A DNA stretch of 27,273 nucleotides from JACDDK01 sp041747155 (GTDB lineage Bacteria > Actinomycetota > Rubrobacteria > Rubrobacterales > Rubrobacteraceae): contig JBGTFQ010000169.1 in assembly GCA_041747155.1 (NCBI GenBank), positions 1 through 27,273 of the forward strand, written 5' to 3'. Position 1 is the stretch's first letter. Each line of letters opens with the position of its first letter. The notes beneath the pieces were generated by a model. It saw only the letters and a list, made by a program, of their open reading frames with translations, was not told the origin of the DNA and did no database searches. This document shows, in pieces, positions 1 through 7,823 of the stretch. Made by a program: the position numbers and the translations under genes.

Positions 1-246
1 GCGAATCTCCTCGGAGGACCGTCGGGCGAACTACCGACACAACTACGAGATTTAGCCTTTGAGGACCGTCGACAAGCCGAAGAAGGTCTGGTAGCCCTTA
101 TGAGCGGCGGCAAAGTATCCTACAAACACCTCGAAGACCTCACCCAGGAGGACCGACCCGCCCGGGATGCCGCCAACAGGCTGCGCACGACATGGCTCAA
201 AGAACGCCAGGACGGGTGGCTAGTCTACAACAACAATCAAGCCTAG
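1..246 (+). CDS. C-terminal fragment of an unrecognised protein
   Basis: An open frame enters from the left edge in frame 1 and ends at a TAG at 244-246, giving 81 residues without a start inside the window. The peptide is hydrophilic and probably helical, with many Glu, Asp and Arg residues, and ends in WLVYNNNQA. I do not recognise a family. No membrane segment or catalytic motif is visible. It is followed immediately by a dehydrogenase remnant in another frame, so it could itself be a truncated gene. Confidence covers only the claim that this is the end of a coding region. Confidence 0.5.
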   Translation, partial: ANLLGGPSGELPTQLRDLAFEDRRQAEEGLVALMSGGKVSYKHLEDLTQEDRPARDAANRLRTTWLKERQDGWLVYNNNQA

Positions 247-275
247 TATCTGAATCTACGCCGCCCGGCTCCTGG

Positions 276-404
276 AAATGTCACCTGGTCGCAGTACTTT
301 TAGTGCTGGAGATCCGACGCTTCCCGCTAGAAAATATAGCCGAGGCCCACGAGGCGGTGGATAATGGGCGCACCGGGAGCCGAGTAGTCCTCGACATCGT
401 TTAA
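276..404 (+). pseudogene. C-terminal remnant of a zinc-binding (MDR-type) alcohol dehydrogenase/quinone reductase
   Basis: The frame ending at the TAA at 402-404 encodes a tail reading RRFPLENIAEAHEAVDNG and then a Gly-to-Val-Val-Leu-Asp ending. This matches the usual C-terminus of medium-chain dehydrogenases (FPLeeaaeAheal...GKvVLd). The rest of the roughly 330-residue enzyme, including the zinc and NAD(P) sites, is missing. The upstream part of the frame overlaps the preceding fragment and has no dehydrogenase character. I read it as a deletion remnant; the family assignment rests on about 30 residues. Confidence 0.5.
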
Positions 405-608
405 GAGAGAAACACATTGAACGACGCAGAAAGATTACTATCTAATCACTGAACAGCGCAGACTTTTTAGTGCGCTTATTCTCTGAGTCCGTCGCTCGTA
501 CCAGAGTCGGTCTCTCAAATAGAATCAGACATCAAGTCCGTTTGTACAATGTCGTCCTATCTCAAGTAGTCTGGCAAATGCTCCAAAGTTGCCGGGTTCC
601 GGTATACA
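405..608. other. Intergenic stretch without a recognised gene
   Basis: AT-richer sequence between the remnant and the end of the sugar-transport operon. The only structure seen is a weak inverted repeat, AGCGCA (455-460) and TGCGCT (471-476), with a 10-nt loop and no T-tract, so it is not a convincing terminator for either side. Confidence 0.4.
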
Positions 609-1400
609 TCAGCCTTGTCCCTTATCATCAACCGACATAGCTCCGGTCATGATGGCGACCGCGTCGGACATGCTCATATCTTCGGTACGCACAACGGCGG
701 CACGTTTGCCGAGGCGCTGGATATGAACGCGATCAGCGACTTCGAAGACGTGGGGCATGCTATGGCTTATGAGGATCACGGGCAACCCCCGGTCCCGGAT
801 GCGACGGATGAGATCCAGAACCATCCCCGATTCTTTCACCCCGAGCGCCGCCGTCGGCTCGTCCATGATGACAACGTGCCGTGCGAAGGCGGAGCTACGG
901 GCTACGGCTACTCCCTGCCGCTGTCCACCGGAGAGTGTCTCAACCGGTTGGCGCATCGACTTGATGCCGATCTTCAGATCGCTCATGTAGGAGTTCGCCT
1001 TTTCTACCATCTGCTTTTTGTCCAGCATCCTGAAAACTTTGCCGAGGATGCCAGGACGTCGTATCTCGCGCCCGAGAAAGAGATTGTCGGCTATCGTCAT
1101 AGCGGGTGCTACGGCCAAATCCTGGTAGACGGTCTCTATGCCGTGACGACGGGCGTCTATGGGGCTGTTGAAGTGGACGGTCTCGCCATCCAGCAGGATT
1201 TCTCCTTCGTCCGGGACGAGCGCGCCCGAGAGTGCTTTTATGAGTGTGGATTTCCCGGCGCCGTTGTCCCCTATAACGGCGAGCACCTCGCCGGGCAGCA
1301 GCTCGAAGTCCGCGCCGTCGAGGGCTACAACGTTGCCGTAGCGCTTGACTAGCCCGCTCGCCCGGAGAACCGCTGTCACTTGAGTTTGTCCTTCGGTCAT
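609..1400 (-). CDS. Sugar ABC transporter ATP-binding protein (FrcA-like, single ATPase domain)
   Basis: This 263-residue cytoplasmic ATPase powers uptake of a sugar or sugar-like solute by the permease and binding protein encoded just upstream. Walker A GDNGAGKST lies at residues 44-52, the signature LSGGQ at 156-160 and Walker B VVIMDEP at 176-182, followed by a His-containing switch (ILISHS). Unlike RbsA or XylG, which carry two ATPase domains in about 500 residues, this protein has one domain, as in the FrcA type. Its ATG overlaps the permease stop by 4 bp, which implies translational coupling. It is the last gene of a minus-strand operon. The substrate cannot be read from the sequence; fructose-like sugars are possible by analogy. 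Confidence 0.9.
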   Translation of the reverse strand: MTEGQTQVTAVLRASGLVKRYGNVVALDGADFELLPGEVLAVIGDNGAGKSTLIKALSGALVPDEGEILLDGETVHFNSPIDARRHGIETVYQDLAVAPAMTIADNLFLGREIRRPGILGKVFRMLDKKQMVEKANSYMSDLKIGIKSMRQPVETLSGGQRQGVAVARSSAFARHVVIMDEPTAALGVKESGMVLDLIRRIRDRGLPVILISHSMPHVFEVADRVHIQRLGKRAAVVRTEDMSMSDAVAIMTGAMSVDDKGQG

Positions 1401-2413
1401 GCTTGCCTCCCGCGTGCGATCTGGTCCACTGAAACGGCCAGGATCACGAGTATGCCCGTGACGAGAACCTGATAGACCGAGGAGACTCCCATGAGTTGCA
1501 ACCCGTTTCGGAAGACCCCAACTATAAGAGCGCCGGTTAGCGTCCCGAGCACGCTGCCGCGTCCGCCGAAGAGGCTGGTGCCGCCTAGTACCACCGCCGT
1601 GATGCTATCGAGGTTGTAGTTCACTCCGGCCTGCGGATCTCCGACTCCGGTGCGTGCGATCAAGAGCCAAGCCGCGATGCCGTACATGAGACCGGCGCCT
1701 GCGTACACGACGAGGAGCAGCTTCTTCGTGTCGATGCCGGTCAGCCGGGCGGCCTCGGCGTTGTTGCCCGTTGCGTACAAATGGTAACCGGCTGCGGTCT
1801 GTCGCAGGATGAACCACACCAGCAGAAAAAGCCCAAGCGCCAGCACGGTACCGTAGGTTATGGCCGTGCTCCCGACCGTGAACGTCTGGCCGAAGAAAGT
1901 CAGGAATGGTGGCAAACCCGTTACCGTCTGGTTATTAGAATAGATGCTGGTGAGCGCGAACCCGATGTTGAGCATTCCCAGAGTGACGATAAACGGCGGC
2001 AAGTTGAGCCTGGTGACGAACAGTCCGTTCGCAAATCCAAAGGCCGTGCAGACAACGAGTCCCAGTAGAACAGCCAGGACCGGATTAATGCCTGTGTCAA
2101 CCGCCATCTTAGCCATAAAGACGGAGCCGAAGGCCATTATCGCACCGCACGATAGATCGATACCGGCGACTAGAATGATCAGGGTCTGCCCGATGGCGAG
2201 CGTCCCTACGACCATAACCTGCTGGAAGATGAGCGAGAAGTTACCGCCGGTCAGGAACTGGTCGCTCTGAAACGCGAAGAATGCACACGCTACGGTCAAT
2301 GCCAAAACCGGACCAAAGGTAGCTGGGGAGAGAAGCCCAGATAGGATCGAATGTCCTCCCCCTCCGCTCCCCGATCCGTCGTGTGCGTCTTGCGCGGCTC
2401 CTTTCTCGCTCAT
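1397..2413 (-). CDS. Sugar ABC transporter permease (RbsC/FrcC-like)
   Basis: A 338-residue polytopic membrane protein of the BPD_transp_2 family that forms the membrane channel of the sugar importer. The first 25 or so residues are polar and Gly/Ser rich. About eight to ten hydrophobic segments follow, together with the family's Gly-rich stretch (AVVLGGTSLFGGRGSVLGT) near residues 275-295. The start at 2413 is supported by GGGAGGAG a few bases upstream. It lies 75 bp downstream of the binding-protein gene and overlaps the ATPase gene by 4 bp. The protein works as a homodimer in known members of the family. Confidence 0.9.
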   Translation of the reverse strand: MSEKGAAQDAHDGSGSGGGGHSILSGLLSPATFGPVLALTVACAFFAFQSDQFLTGGNFSLIFQQVMVVGTLAIGQTLIILVAGIDLSCGAIMAFGSVFMAKMAVDTGINPVLAVLLGLVVCTAFGFANGLFVTRLNLPPFIVTLGMLNIGFALTSIYSNNQTVTGLPPFLTFFGQTFTVGSTAITYGTVLALGLFLLVWFILRQTAAGYHLYATGNNAEAARLTGIDTKKLLLVVYAGAGLMYGIAAWLLIARTGVGDPQAGVNYNLDSITAVVLGGTSLFGGRGSVLGTLTGALIVGVFRNGLQLMGVSSVYQVLVTGILVILAVSVDQIARGRQA

Positions 2414-2488
2414 TGGCTCTCCTCCCGTCGGGTCCGGTGACTCGCCGGACCCGCTCCGCTGTTCATCCGTACCTGGAACATTCGGCCT

Positions 2489-3505
2489 CTAGCCCCAGCA
2501 GTTTTTTAGCCCGTAGTCGGTGTCTTTGGCCTCTATACCGTCCTGGGATTCGTCGGTGATGAGGGTGACACCCGTGTCGGTGTAGCCGGAGGGTTTCTCG
2601 CCACCTTCCTGAGCCTGTACGATTGCCTCCACACCTTTCTCCGCCATCTTAAGCGGATATTGCTGGCTCGTCGCGGCGATCTTGCCATCCGCAACAGCCT
2701 TGACGCCCGTGCAGCCACCGTCTACCGAGACGACCATAGTATCTTTCTTACCCGCCGACTTGAGCGCCGTGTTAGCTCCAAGAGCCGCAGGCTCGTTGAT
2801 CGTATACACGAGGTTGATATCCGGGTCCTTCTGCAAGCAGTTCTCCATCGCTGTCTGACCTTTAGCCTGGTCCCCCTGGGTGTCCTGGCTGCATACAACC
2901 TCTGAAGTGTTAACCAATTCGGTCTCGCTGTCGTCTACGTCCGAGAGCCCGAAGCCTTTCATAAAACCATTGTGCCGCAAGATGCCTACAGAGATGCCCG
3001 GTGCCAGATCGAGCGTTGCGATCTTCGGTTCCTTGTCGCCCATCGCGGCCTTGGCATACTCGCCGATAAGGACTCCGGCTTTGAAGTTGTCGGTGGCAAA
3101 GAGAGCATCGGTTGCGTCTTGTGGCTCGGTCGGTGTATCGAGCGCGATGACGGATATGCCCTGCTCCTGAGCCTTCTCTATGCTAGGCACAATGGCTTCC
3201 GTGTCGTTTGGGGTGATGAGTATGCCGTCGACACCGGAAGTTACCATGTTCTCCATGGCAGTGACCTGCCCGGCGTTGTCCCCATCAACCTCTCCCGCAG
3301 CCGTTTGAAGATCTACATCCGACTTTTTCGCCGCCTTCTCGGCACCTTCCCTCATCTTGACGAAAAACGGATTGGACTCAGTCTTCGTGATAAGGCCAAC
3401 ACTCACCTGATCATCCCCACCGTCACCACTATCGCCGCTACCACCACAAGACACCACTAACGCGGCGACTAGCGCAATCAACAAGAAACCTAGAGACTTA
3501 CGCAC
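2489..3505 (-). CDS. Sugar ABC transporter substrate-binding lipoprotein (FrcB/RbsB-like)
   Basis: A periplasmic-binding-protein type 1 domain that captures the substrate outside the membrane. The N-terminus is a lipoprotein signal: a short basic start, a hydrophobic core and the lipobox VVSC followed by a Gly/Ser/Asp linker. The mature part begins with VGLITKTESNPFFVKMREGA, typical of the sugar-binding family. The longest frame starts with GTG at 3511, but the GGAGG then sits almost on the start. A second GTG two codons later (3503-3505) has GGAGG about 7 nt upstream and is preferred, giving 338 residues. First gene of the transporter operon, behind a promoter with two operator-like palindromes. 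Ligand not deducible. Confidence 0.9.
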   Translation of the reverse strand: MRKSLGFLLIALVAALVVSCGGSGDSGDGGDDQVSVGLITKTESNPFFVKMREGAEKAAKKSDVDLQTAAGEVDGDNAGQVTAMENMVTSGVDGILITPNDTEAIVPSIEKAQEQGISVIALDTPTEPQDATDALFATDNFKAGVLIGEYAKAAMGDKEPKIATLDLAPGISVGILRHNGFMKGFGLSDVDDSETELVNTSEVVCSQDTQGDQAKGQTAMENCLQKDPDINLVYTINEPAALGANTALKSAGKKDTMVVSVDGGCTGVKAVADGKIAATSQQYPLKMAEKGVEAIVQAQEGGEKPSGYTDTGVTLITDESQDGIEAKDTDYGLKNCWG

Positions 3506-3689
3506 GATCACTCCTCCGTATCCTCCCAGACCAGGATTGGTCCATAATCTTCTCGCAAAACCCGATTCCCCACAGGCCTTACACTATGCAATAACTCCTA
3601 ACTAACTTCAGAACAGCCACCACTCAACTCCGTCTAGAACACCCACATCGGCAGAAACCTCAATTAAAATACCTTCTTTCCTCACCTCC

Positions 3690-3703
3690 TGACAACCTTG
3701 TCA
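3690..3703 (-). promoter_or_regulatory. LacI-type operator, site 2 (downstream of the promoter)
   Basis: The 14-mer TGACAACCTTGTCA is a perfect 6-bp inverted repeat around two central bases. On the transcribed strand it reads TGACAAGGTTGTCA, beginning about ten bases beyond the expected transcription start, where a bound repressor would block elongation or open complex formation. Its sequence nearly repeats the site overlapping the -35 box. The likely ligand is the LacI-family protein encoded just upstream (inference). Confidence 0.6.
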
Positions 3704-3719
3704 ATCCCTGTTGCGGAGC

Positions 3720-3748
3720 AATTTAGCTTAGTTAGTAAACGTTGTCAA
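3720..3748 (-). promoter_or_regulatory. Sigma70-type promoter of the sugar-transport operon with overlapping operator site 1
   Basis: Read on the minus strand, TTGACA (3743-3748) is a perfect -35 box, followed by a 17-bp spacer and TAAATT (3720-3725) as the -10 box. The sequence TGACAACGTTTACT, starting inside the -35 box, matches the first ten bases of an ideal palindrome TGACAACGTTGTCA and so resembles the second operator at 3690-3703. Expected transcription begins near 3713 and leaves a leader of roughly 200 nt before the binding-protein start. No other gene is seen between 3506 and 3799. Confidence 0.6.
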
Positions 3749-3799
3749 GTGTGTCTTAGAGAATCGTTTCGGTGAAGTAGCGGTTTATTTGTCAGGGAG

Positions 3800-4852
3800 T
3801 TAGTATCCGCTGGACTCTCGTATGACAAGCTCCGTTGGAAGGATCAGGTGTTGAGTTTCGGGGTGGGCTTTGCCGTCGAGGCGGTCAAAGAGTAGCTCAG
3901 CGGCTTTCCGTCCTAGTTCTCTGGTTGGTTGGCGAACGAGGGTCAGGTTTGAGCGCAAGATGGATAAGAGCTCGAAGTCGTCGAAACCGACAAAGGCCAT
4001 ATCTTCCGGTATGCGTAGTTCGGCTTTCTCGACAGCGCAGAGGACGCCAGCCGTCATCACACTGTTACCGGCGAAGAAGGCTGTGGGGCGGTTGGGCAGC
4101 GCGAGTAGACTTTCCGTGGCCTTCTCCGCAGAGGATATGGAGCCCACACCGAGTTTGTATATGGGTTCGAGTTCCGCTGCCTTCAGCGCCTCCATATAAC
4201 CTTCCAGGCGTTCGCGGGCGGTGAAGATCCGCTGGTCGTCACCGACGAAGGCTATTCTTCGGTGCTTGCGTCCGATCAAGTGCTCTGTAGCCTCGCGGGC
4301 CGCTGACCTGTTCTCGACCATGACTACGTCGGTCTCGATACCTTCCGCAGGACGGTCGAGGGCCACTATGGGGAGCCCGGCGGCCTGCTCTTTTTTGAGG
4401 TAGCCGTGTCCTTCGGGAGCTGGTACCAGCAACAGGCCATCCACGCGGCGGCTGGTAAGGATGCCAACATACTCTTGCTCGGCCTCAACGTCCTCCCCCG
4501 AAGCACAAAGGACGACAGAGTAACCACGTTGGCGGGCCACTTGTTCCACCGCCTGGCACACATCAGCGAAAAAAGGATTCGAGATGTCGGCGATGATCAA
4601 ACCAATAGTGCGTGACGCTTTGCCCTTGAGGCTCCGGGCCAACTCGTTGGGTCTGTACCCTAACCTCTCGGCAATTTCTGCAACCCGCGCCGCCGTCTCT
4701 GAGTTCACCAGGGGTTCTCTGTTAACTACGCGCGAGACCGTTTTGATCGAGACTCCCGCCTCTTGCGCCACGTCGCGCAGGGTAACGCGACCCGCTTGTC
4801 CTGTAGATGACTCGTTAATCACGATGCAGAACAGCCTACCATGCTTTCGCAA
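3800..4852 (-). CDS. LacI-family transcriptional regulator
   Basis: A 350-residue DNA-binding protein expected to repress the sugar transporter encoded downstream and to be released by the sugar. The helix-turn-helix and hinge helix lie at about residues 23-70 (VTLRDVAQEAGVSIKTVSRV, then YRPNELARSLKG). A periplasmic-binding-like ligand domain follows, with the usual IGLIIADISNPFFADV opening and VGFDDFELL near the end. The start is TTG at 4852, behind an AAGG-containing site; a later GTG (near 4822) is possible and would remove ten non-conserved residues. Same strand as the transporter genes and separated from them by about 290 bp containing two operator-like palindromes. Confidence 0.9.
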   Translation of the reverse strand: MRKHGRLFCIVINESSTGQAGRVTLRDVAQEAGVSIKTVSRVVNREPLVNSETAARVAEIAERLGYRPNELARSLKGKASRTIGLIIADISNPFFADVCQAVEQVARQRGYSVVLCASGEDVEAEQEYVGILTSRRVDGLLLVPAPEGHGYLKKEQAAGLPIVALDRPAEGIETDVVMVENRSAAREATEHLIGRKHRRIAFVGDDQRIFTARERLEGYMEALKAAELEPIYKLGVGSISSAEKATESLLALPNRPTAFFAGNSVMTAGVLCAVEKAELRIPEDMAFVGFDDFELLSILRSNLTLVRQPTRELGRKAAELLFDRLDGKAHPETQHLILPTELVIRESSGY

Positions 4853-5128
4853 ACCCTACCTTCGCACTCACGCCGAAGACAAGTAGGATTATTCGCACGT
4901 AGTGTTTGGAGAGGAGATCCGCAACTTGGTCAGCGTTGCCTGCCAGGTCGCTGGGGATATAGTCCGGGATCCCACCGCTCTTTGATCTTAAGTCCACGTC
5001 GACGACGAGCGCGACGATATTCGGCACCCGACTAACTCAAATCAAAGGTAACCGACTTCCCTCAGGTCATCTATGTCGGCGATTCCAAGAAGGGCCGTCA
5101 GCATCTCTGTACTAAGTTCGGTAGTAGT
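4853..5128. other. Divergent intergenic region between the LacI gene and the response regulator gene
   Basis: 276 bp separate two divergent genes. I see no clear -35/-10 pair and no strong ribosome binding site in front of the response regulator. A minus-strand open frame of 63 codons (4836-5027) has reasonable codon use but overlaps the lacI start and matches nothing I recognise. A sequence resembling a -10 box (TACTAA, 5110-5115) lies 13 nt before the response regulator ATG, which would give a very short leader. Confidence 0.3.
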
Positions 5129-5818
5129 ATGTTGACCATGGAGGATACACGCCCTAGGGTGTTGGTGGTCGATGATGAGCGTCACATCGTCGAGTTTGTC
5201 ACCATGGGGCTTGAGGGCCGAGGGATGGAGGTTCGTGGAGCCTTCGACGGACATCGAGCGCTTCAGAGCGTCGAGGAGTTTGATCCGAACGTGATCGTCC
5301 TGGACCTTATGCTGCCGGGCCTTTCCGGTTTCGAGGTGGCGGGTAGGATACGGGCGAAGAGCAGTGTCCCGATCCTGATGCTAAGCGCGCGCGAGGAGGT
5401 TGCGGACAAGGTGCGAGGCTTGAGCCTCGGGGCGGACGATTATCTCACCAAACCGTTCGCGTTGGACGAACTCGCGGCTCGTATCGTGGCGCTCCTACGA
5501 CGCAGCGGGGCGCCGCCGGGCCAGACCTTGCAGCACGCCGAGATTGTCTTGGATCTCGCGACTAGAGAGGTTCGCCGCAATGAACGGCGCATCGAGTTGA
5601 CGGCGAGGGAATTCGATCTTTTGCACCTGTTGATGCGGCATCCCCGTCAAGTGCTGTCCAAAGAGCAGATCCTGGCCGCCGTCTGGGGCTACGATTACCT
5701 TGGGGACTCTAACGTTATTGAAGCCTACGTTTCGTACCTCCGTCGAAAACTGAACGGCCCGGACGAGGACGACCCCATCTTGACCGTCCGAGGCGTAGGG
5801 TATCGGTTGGGCGGATAG
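5129..5818 (+). CDS. OmpR/PhoB-family response regulator
   Basis: This 229-residue transcription factor is the output half of a two-component system with the kinase gene that starts one base after its stop. The receiver domain has the acidic pair D15-D16, the phosphoacceptor D59 (VIVLDLMLPG), T/S86 in MLSAR and the conserved K108 in TKPF. A winged-helix DNA-binding domain follows (TAREFDLLHLL through YVSYLRRKL to VRGVGYRL). The start at 5129 lacks a clear Shine-Dalgarno sequence; an ATG three codons later is equally possible. A likely target is the promoter near 7248-7280, which carries 11-bp-spaced direct repeats of the type this family binds (inference). Confidence 0.93.
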   Translation: MLTMEDTRPRVLVVDDERHIVEFVTMGLEGRGMEVRGAFDGHRALQSVEEFDPNVIVLDLMLPGLSGFEVAGRIRAKSSVPILMLSAREEVADKVRGLSLGADDYLTKPFALDELAARIVALLRRSGAPPGQTLQHAEIVLDLATREVRRNERRIELTAREFDLLHLLMRHPRQVLSKEQILAAVWGYDYLGDSNVIEAYVSYLRRKLNGPDEDDPILTVRGVGYRLGG

Positions 5819-5819
5819 C

Positions 5820-7184
5820 ATGTTCGGTACGCTCCGCTGGCGTCTCACGTTGTGGTATGGGGCGGTCGCCGTCGGCCTTCTCATCCTGTTCGCCTTCATC
5901 CCCTTATTCTTCTACGTGATCGGGGCATCGAGACCCCGCGCCGAACAGACCGCCCAAGTCCGTCTGACAGCAGAGAACGCGGAGAGTCTCCTTCAGGAGG
6001 GCGATTCGCCGGAAGAAGTGGTTCAGAAGATCCGGGCTCCCAACCTCCAGGTGATCGTGCGCGGCACTGGAGATAAAGTGCTGGCCTCGACTCCGGGAGC
6101 AGGAGGACCGCCCGACGAGATAGATCTGCGGCCGGACTCTTTTCCCGCCGTTCTGCGGAGTGAGGGATATTTCGCCACCAGCCTCAAGTCGGAAGGCGCC
6201 TCGGGTGAGACTATCGAGGTCTACGCGGGCGTACCCGTGAGGGATGACCCATTCGTACGCAGGCTCGTGATCAGCCAGCTGATCGGGCTGCTTGCGGCAC
6301 TGGCCCTGATGGTCGGCCTCGGCCCTACGCTGGCCGCCGCGGCCCTCAAGCCTCTCCGGCGGGTGAGCGAGGTGGCCGGTGAACTACGGGAGGGTCGGCT
6401 GGAGAGCCGGGTAGACTTGCCGGCACTCAAAAGCCGTAACGACGAAGTCGGGCAGGTGGCGGCCTCCTTCGATGACATGGCAACGAGCCTTGAGAAACTT
6501 TTCGCAGCCGAGCGAGAATCCAAAGAAGGCATGCGCCGCTTTCTAGCCGACGCCTCCCACGAGCTTCGTACCCCGCTCACCTCTATCCTCGGCTACCTGG
6601 ATGTTCTGGAGGAGCGCGGCGACGCGGACCCCGCCATAAGAGAACGAGCCTACGCGGCGATGAAGGATGAGGGTGGCCGGATGGCGCGGCTCGTCGAGGA
6701 CCTGCTGACGCTCGCACGACTGGAGTCGCGCCAGGCGGACCATCTGGAGCCGACGGACCTCGTCGAGCTGGCGCGGGGGACCGTCGCAAGTTACCCCGGT
6801 CGCCGCATAAAGATATCCGGCGCCGGCCCCGTGGTAGTCGTGGCCGAACCGGAGAGCCTGCGACGTGCGATCTCCAACCTTCTCTCCAACGCCGTGAAGC
6901 ATACGTCGCCCGATGGTGAGATAGAGGTCTCCGTGAAGCGCCTGGAGGATGAGGCCATCCTGCGCGTCACCGACGAAGGCGAAGGCATCTCCGAGGATGA
7001 CATCCCCCACGTCTTCGAGCGTTTCTATCAGGCCGAGACCTCGCGATCTGGCGAGGGTACGGGGCTCGGGCTGACGATAGTTAGGGAGACCGTCGAGGCT
7101 CTCGGCGGGCATGTAGGGGTAGAGAGCATCCCCGGCGAAGGCACCACGTTCACGGTGCGTCTCCCGCTCCCCGACATTCTCTAA
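5820..7184 (+). CDS. Membrane-bound sensor histidine kinase
   Basis: A 454-residue kinase, partner of the preceding regulator. A transmembrane segment near residues 12-35, an extracytoplasmic sensor loop of roughly 110 residues and a second membrane segment near 150-175 lead into a HAMP linker. The H-box FLADASHELRTPL places the phosphorylated histidine at residue 247. The ATPase domain has the N-box NLLSNAVKH, G1 DEGEGI, the F-box ERFYQ and G2 GTGLGL. One base separates it from the regulator stop, so the two are co-transcribed. The adjacent MacB-like transporter suggests an envelope-stress or antimicrobial-export role, but the signal is unknown. Confidence 0.93.
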   Translation: MFGTLRWRLTLWYGAVAVGLLILFAFIPLFFYVIGASRPRAEQTAQVRLTAENAESLLQEGDSPEEVVQKIRAPNLQVIVRGTGDKVLASTPGAGGPPDEIDLRPDSFPAVLRSEGYFATSLKSEGASGETIEVYAGVPVRDDPFVRRLVISQLIGLLAALALMVGLGPTLAAAALKPLRRVSEVAGELREGRLESRVDLPALKSRNDEVGQVAASFDDMATSLEKLFAAERESKEGMRRFLADASHELRTPLTSILGYLDVLEERGDADPAIRERAYAAMKDEGGRMARLVEDLLTLARLESRQADHLEPTDLVELARGTVASYPGRRIKISGAGPVVVVAEPESLRRAISNLLSNAVKHTSPDGEIEVSVKRLEDEAILRVTDEGEGISEDDIPHVFERFYQAETSRSGEGTGLGLTIVRETVEALGGHVGVESIPGEGTTFTVRLPLPDIL

Positions 7185-7247
7185 GCATCTCTTAGAAACA
7201 CATCAATCCTTTTTAGTTTTCACGCTCTCACGAAGAGATTAGCCTGC

Positions 7248-7280
7248 TTTAAGCTCGTTTTAAGGGTCCCTCACTAATAT
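7248..7280 (+). promoter_or_regulatory. Candidate response-regulator-dependent promoter with 11-bp direct repeats
   Basis: TTTAAG occurs at 7248-7253 and again at 7259-7264, an exact 11-bp period, and a -10-like TAATAT follows at 7275-7280, ten bases after the second repeat. No good -35 box is present. OmpR/PhoB-type regulators bind tandem half-sites one helical turn apart, placed just upstream of the -10, so this arrangement suggests activation by the adjacent regulator. It would drive the small gene at 7344 and perhaps the ABC transporter. Confidence 0.45.
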
Positions 7281-7343
7281 CAATTTATAGAAAGCCAAGC
7301 CCACACAGAAGATGGGCGGCCAGGATTGAGAGGAGTGAGGACC

Positions 7344-7688
7344 ATGCTAGAGAAGCAGGCGGCGGAGGAAGCGAGGCTCGTAACCGCCCTCGTGGAGGCC
7401 GTGCGCTTGGATGGGACTGGTGGCTTCCGGGACTATGTACTCCAGGATCTTCTCGCCGATGTCCGGGTGCCGGGGAGGCCCTACGCTCGTCTGAAGGCAG
7501 CGGCGATCTTGTTCAGCCTCGCCCGGCGCATAGAACTCTCGGCGGAGGATTATCCCTACCTGATCCAGGCCGCGTCCGAACTCGCAGACGACTATGAGGA
7601 CAGCGAGAAAGAACGCGCCCTCCACGTCTCGCGCACCGTCATCCGTCCCCTTGCCGACGTGTATTTGGAGGAGGTGTGGTCCCCTTGA
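7344..7688 (+). CDS. Small helical protein of unknown function
   Basis: This 114-residue cytoplasmic protein has no recognised family. It is rich in Ala, Leu, Glu and Arg and is probably all-helical, with no signal peptide or membrane segment. The longest frame starts with TTG at 7326, but GAGGAGTGAGGA lies just ahead of the ATG at 7344, so that start is chosen. It sits between the two-component system and the MacB-like transporter, directly behind a promoter that looks controlled by the response regulator, so it may be an accessory or regulatory protein of that system (inference). Confidence 0.7.
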   Translation: MLEKQAAEEARLVTALVEAVRLDGTGGFRDYVLQDLLADVRVPGRPYARLKAAAILFSLARRIELSAEDYPYLIQAASELADDYEDSEKERALHVSRTVIRPLADVYLEEVWSP

Positions 7689-7749
7689 CCATTCCTAAGA
7701 CGCAGCCTCTCCGAACACTGGATGGACCAACGCTGGAGAGGAGGACGCC

Positions 7750-7770
7750 GTGAAGACGGTTTTCTTGTGA
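7750..7770 (+). other. Six-codon micro-ORF with a strong ribosome binding site
   Basis: GAGGAGG (7738-7744) stands 5 nt before GTG AAG ACG GTT TTC TTG TGA, which would encode a six-residue peptide starting MKTVFL. Such a good initiation site with almost no reading frame behind it could be a leader peptide for the ABC transporter gene starting 54 bp downstream, or the surviving 5' end of a deleted gene. Nothing in the sequence decides between these. Confidence 0.35.
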
Positions 7771-7823
7771 CTGTCCGTCAGAAGCAAATGCTGCTGTTGG
7801 ATCTTTGAGCAAAGGAGAGATAA

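Noticed and set aside
455..476. AGCGCA/TGCGCT inverted repeat as a terminator
   Set aside because: Six-bp stem with a 10-nt loop and no T-tract; likely chance.
615..1352. Long plus-strand open frame of 245 codons opposite the ABC ATPase gene
   Set aside because: It is antisense to a gene with complete ATPase motifs, has no ribosome binding site and encodes no recognisable protein.
4836..5027. 63-codon minus-strand frame upstream of the lacI gene
   Set aside because: Codon use is plausible, but it overlaps the lacI start, has no recognised relatives and no clear initiation signal; kept only as a remark on the intergenic region.
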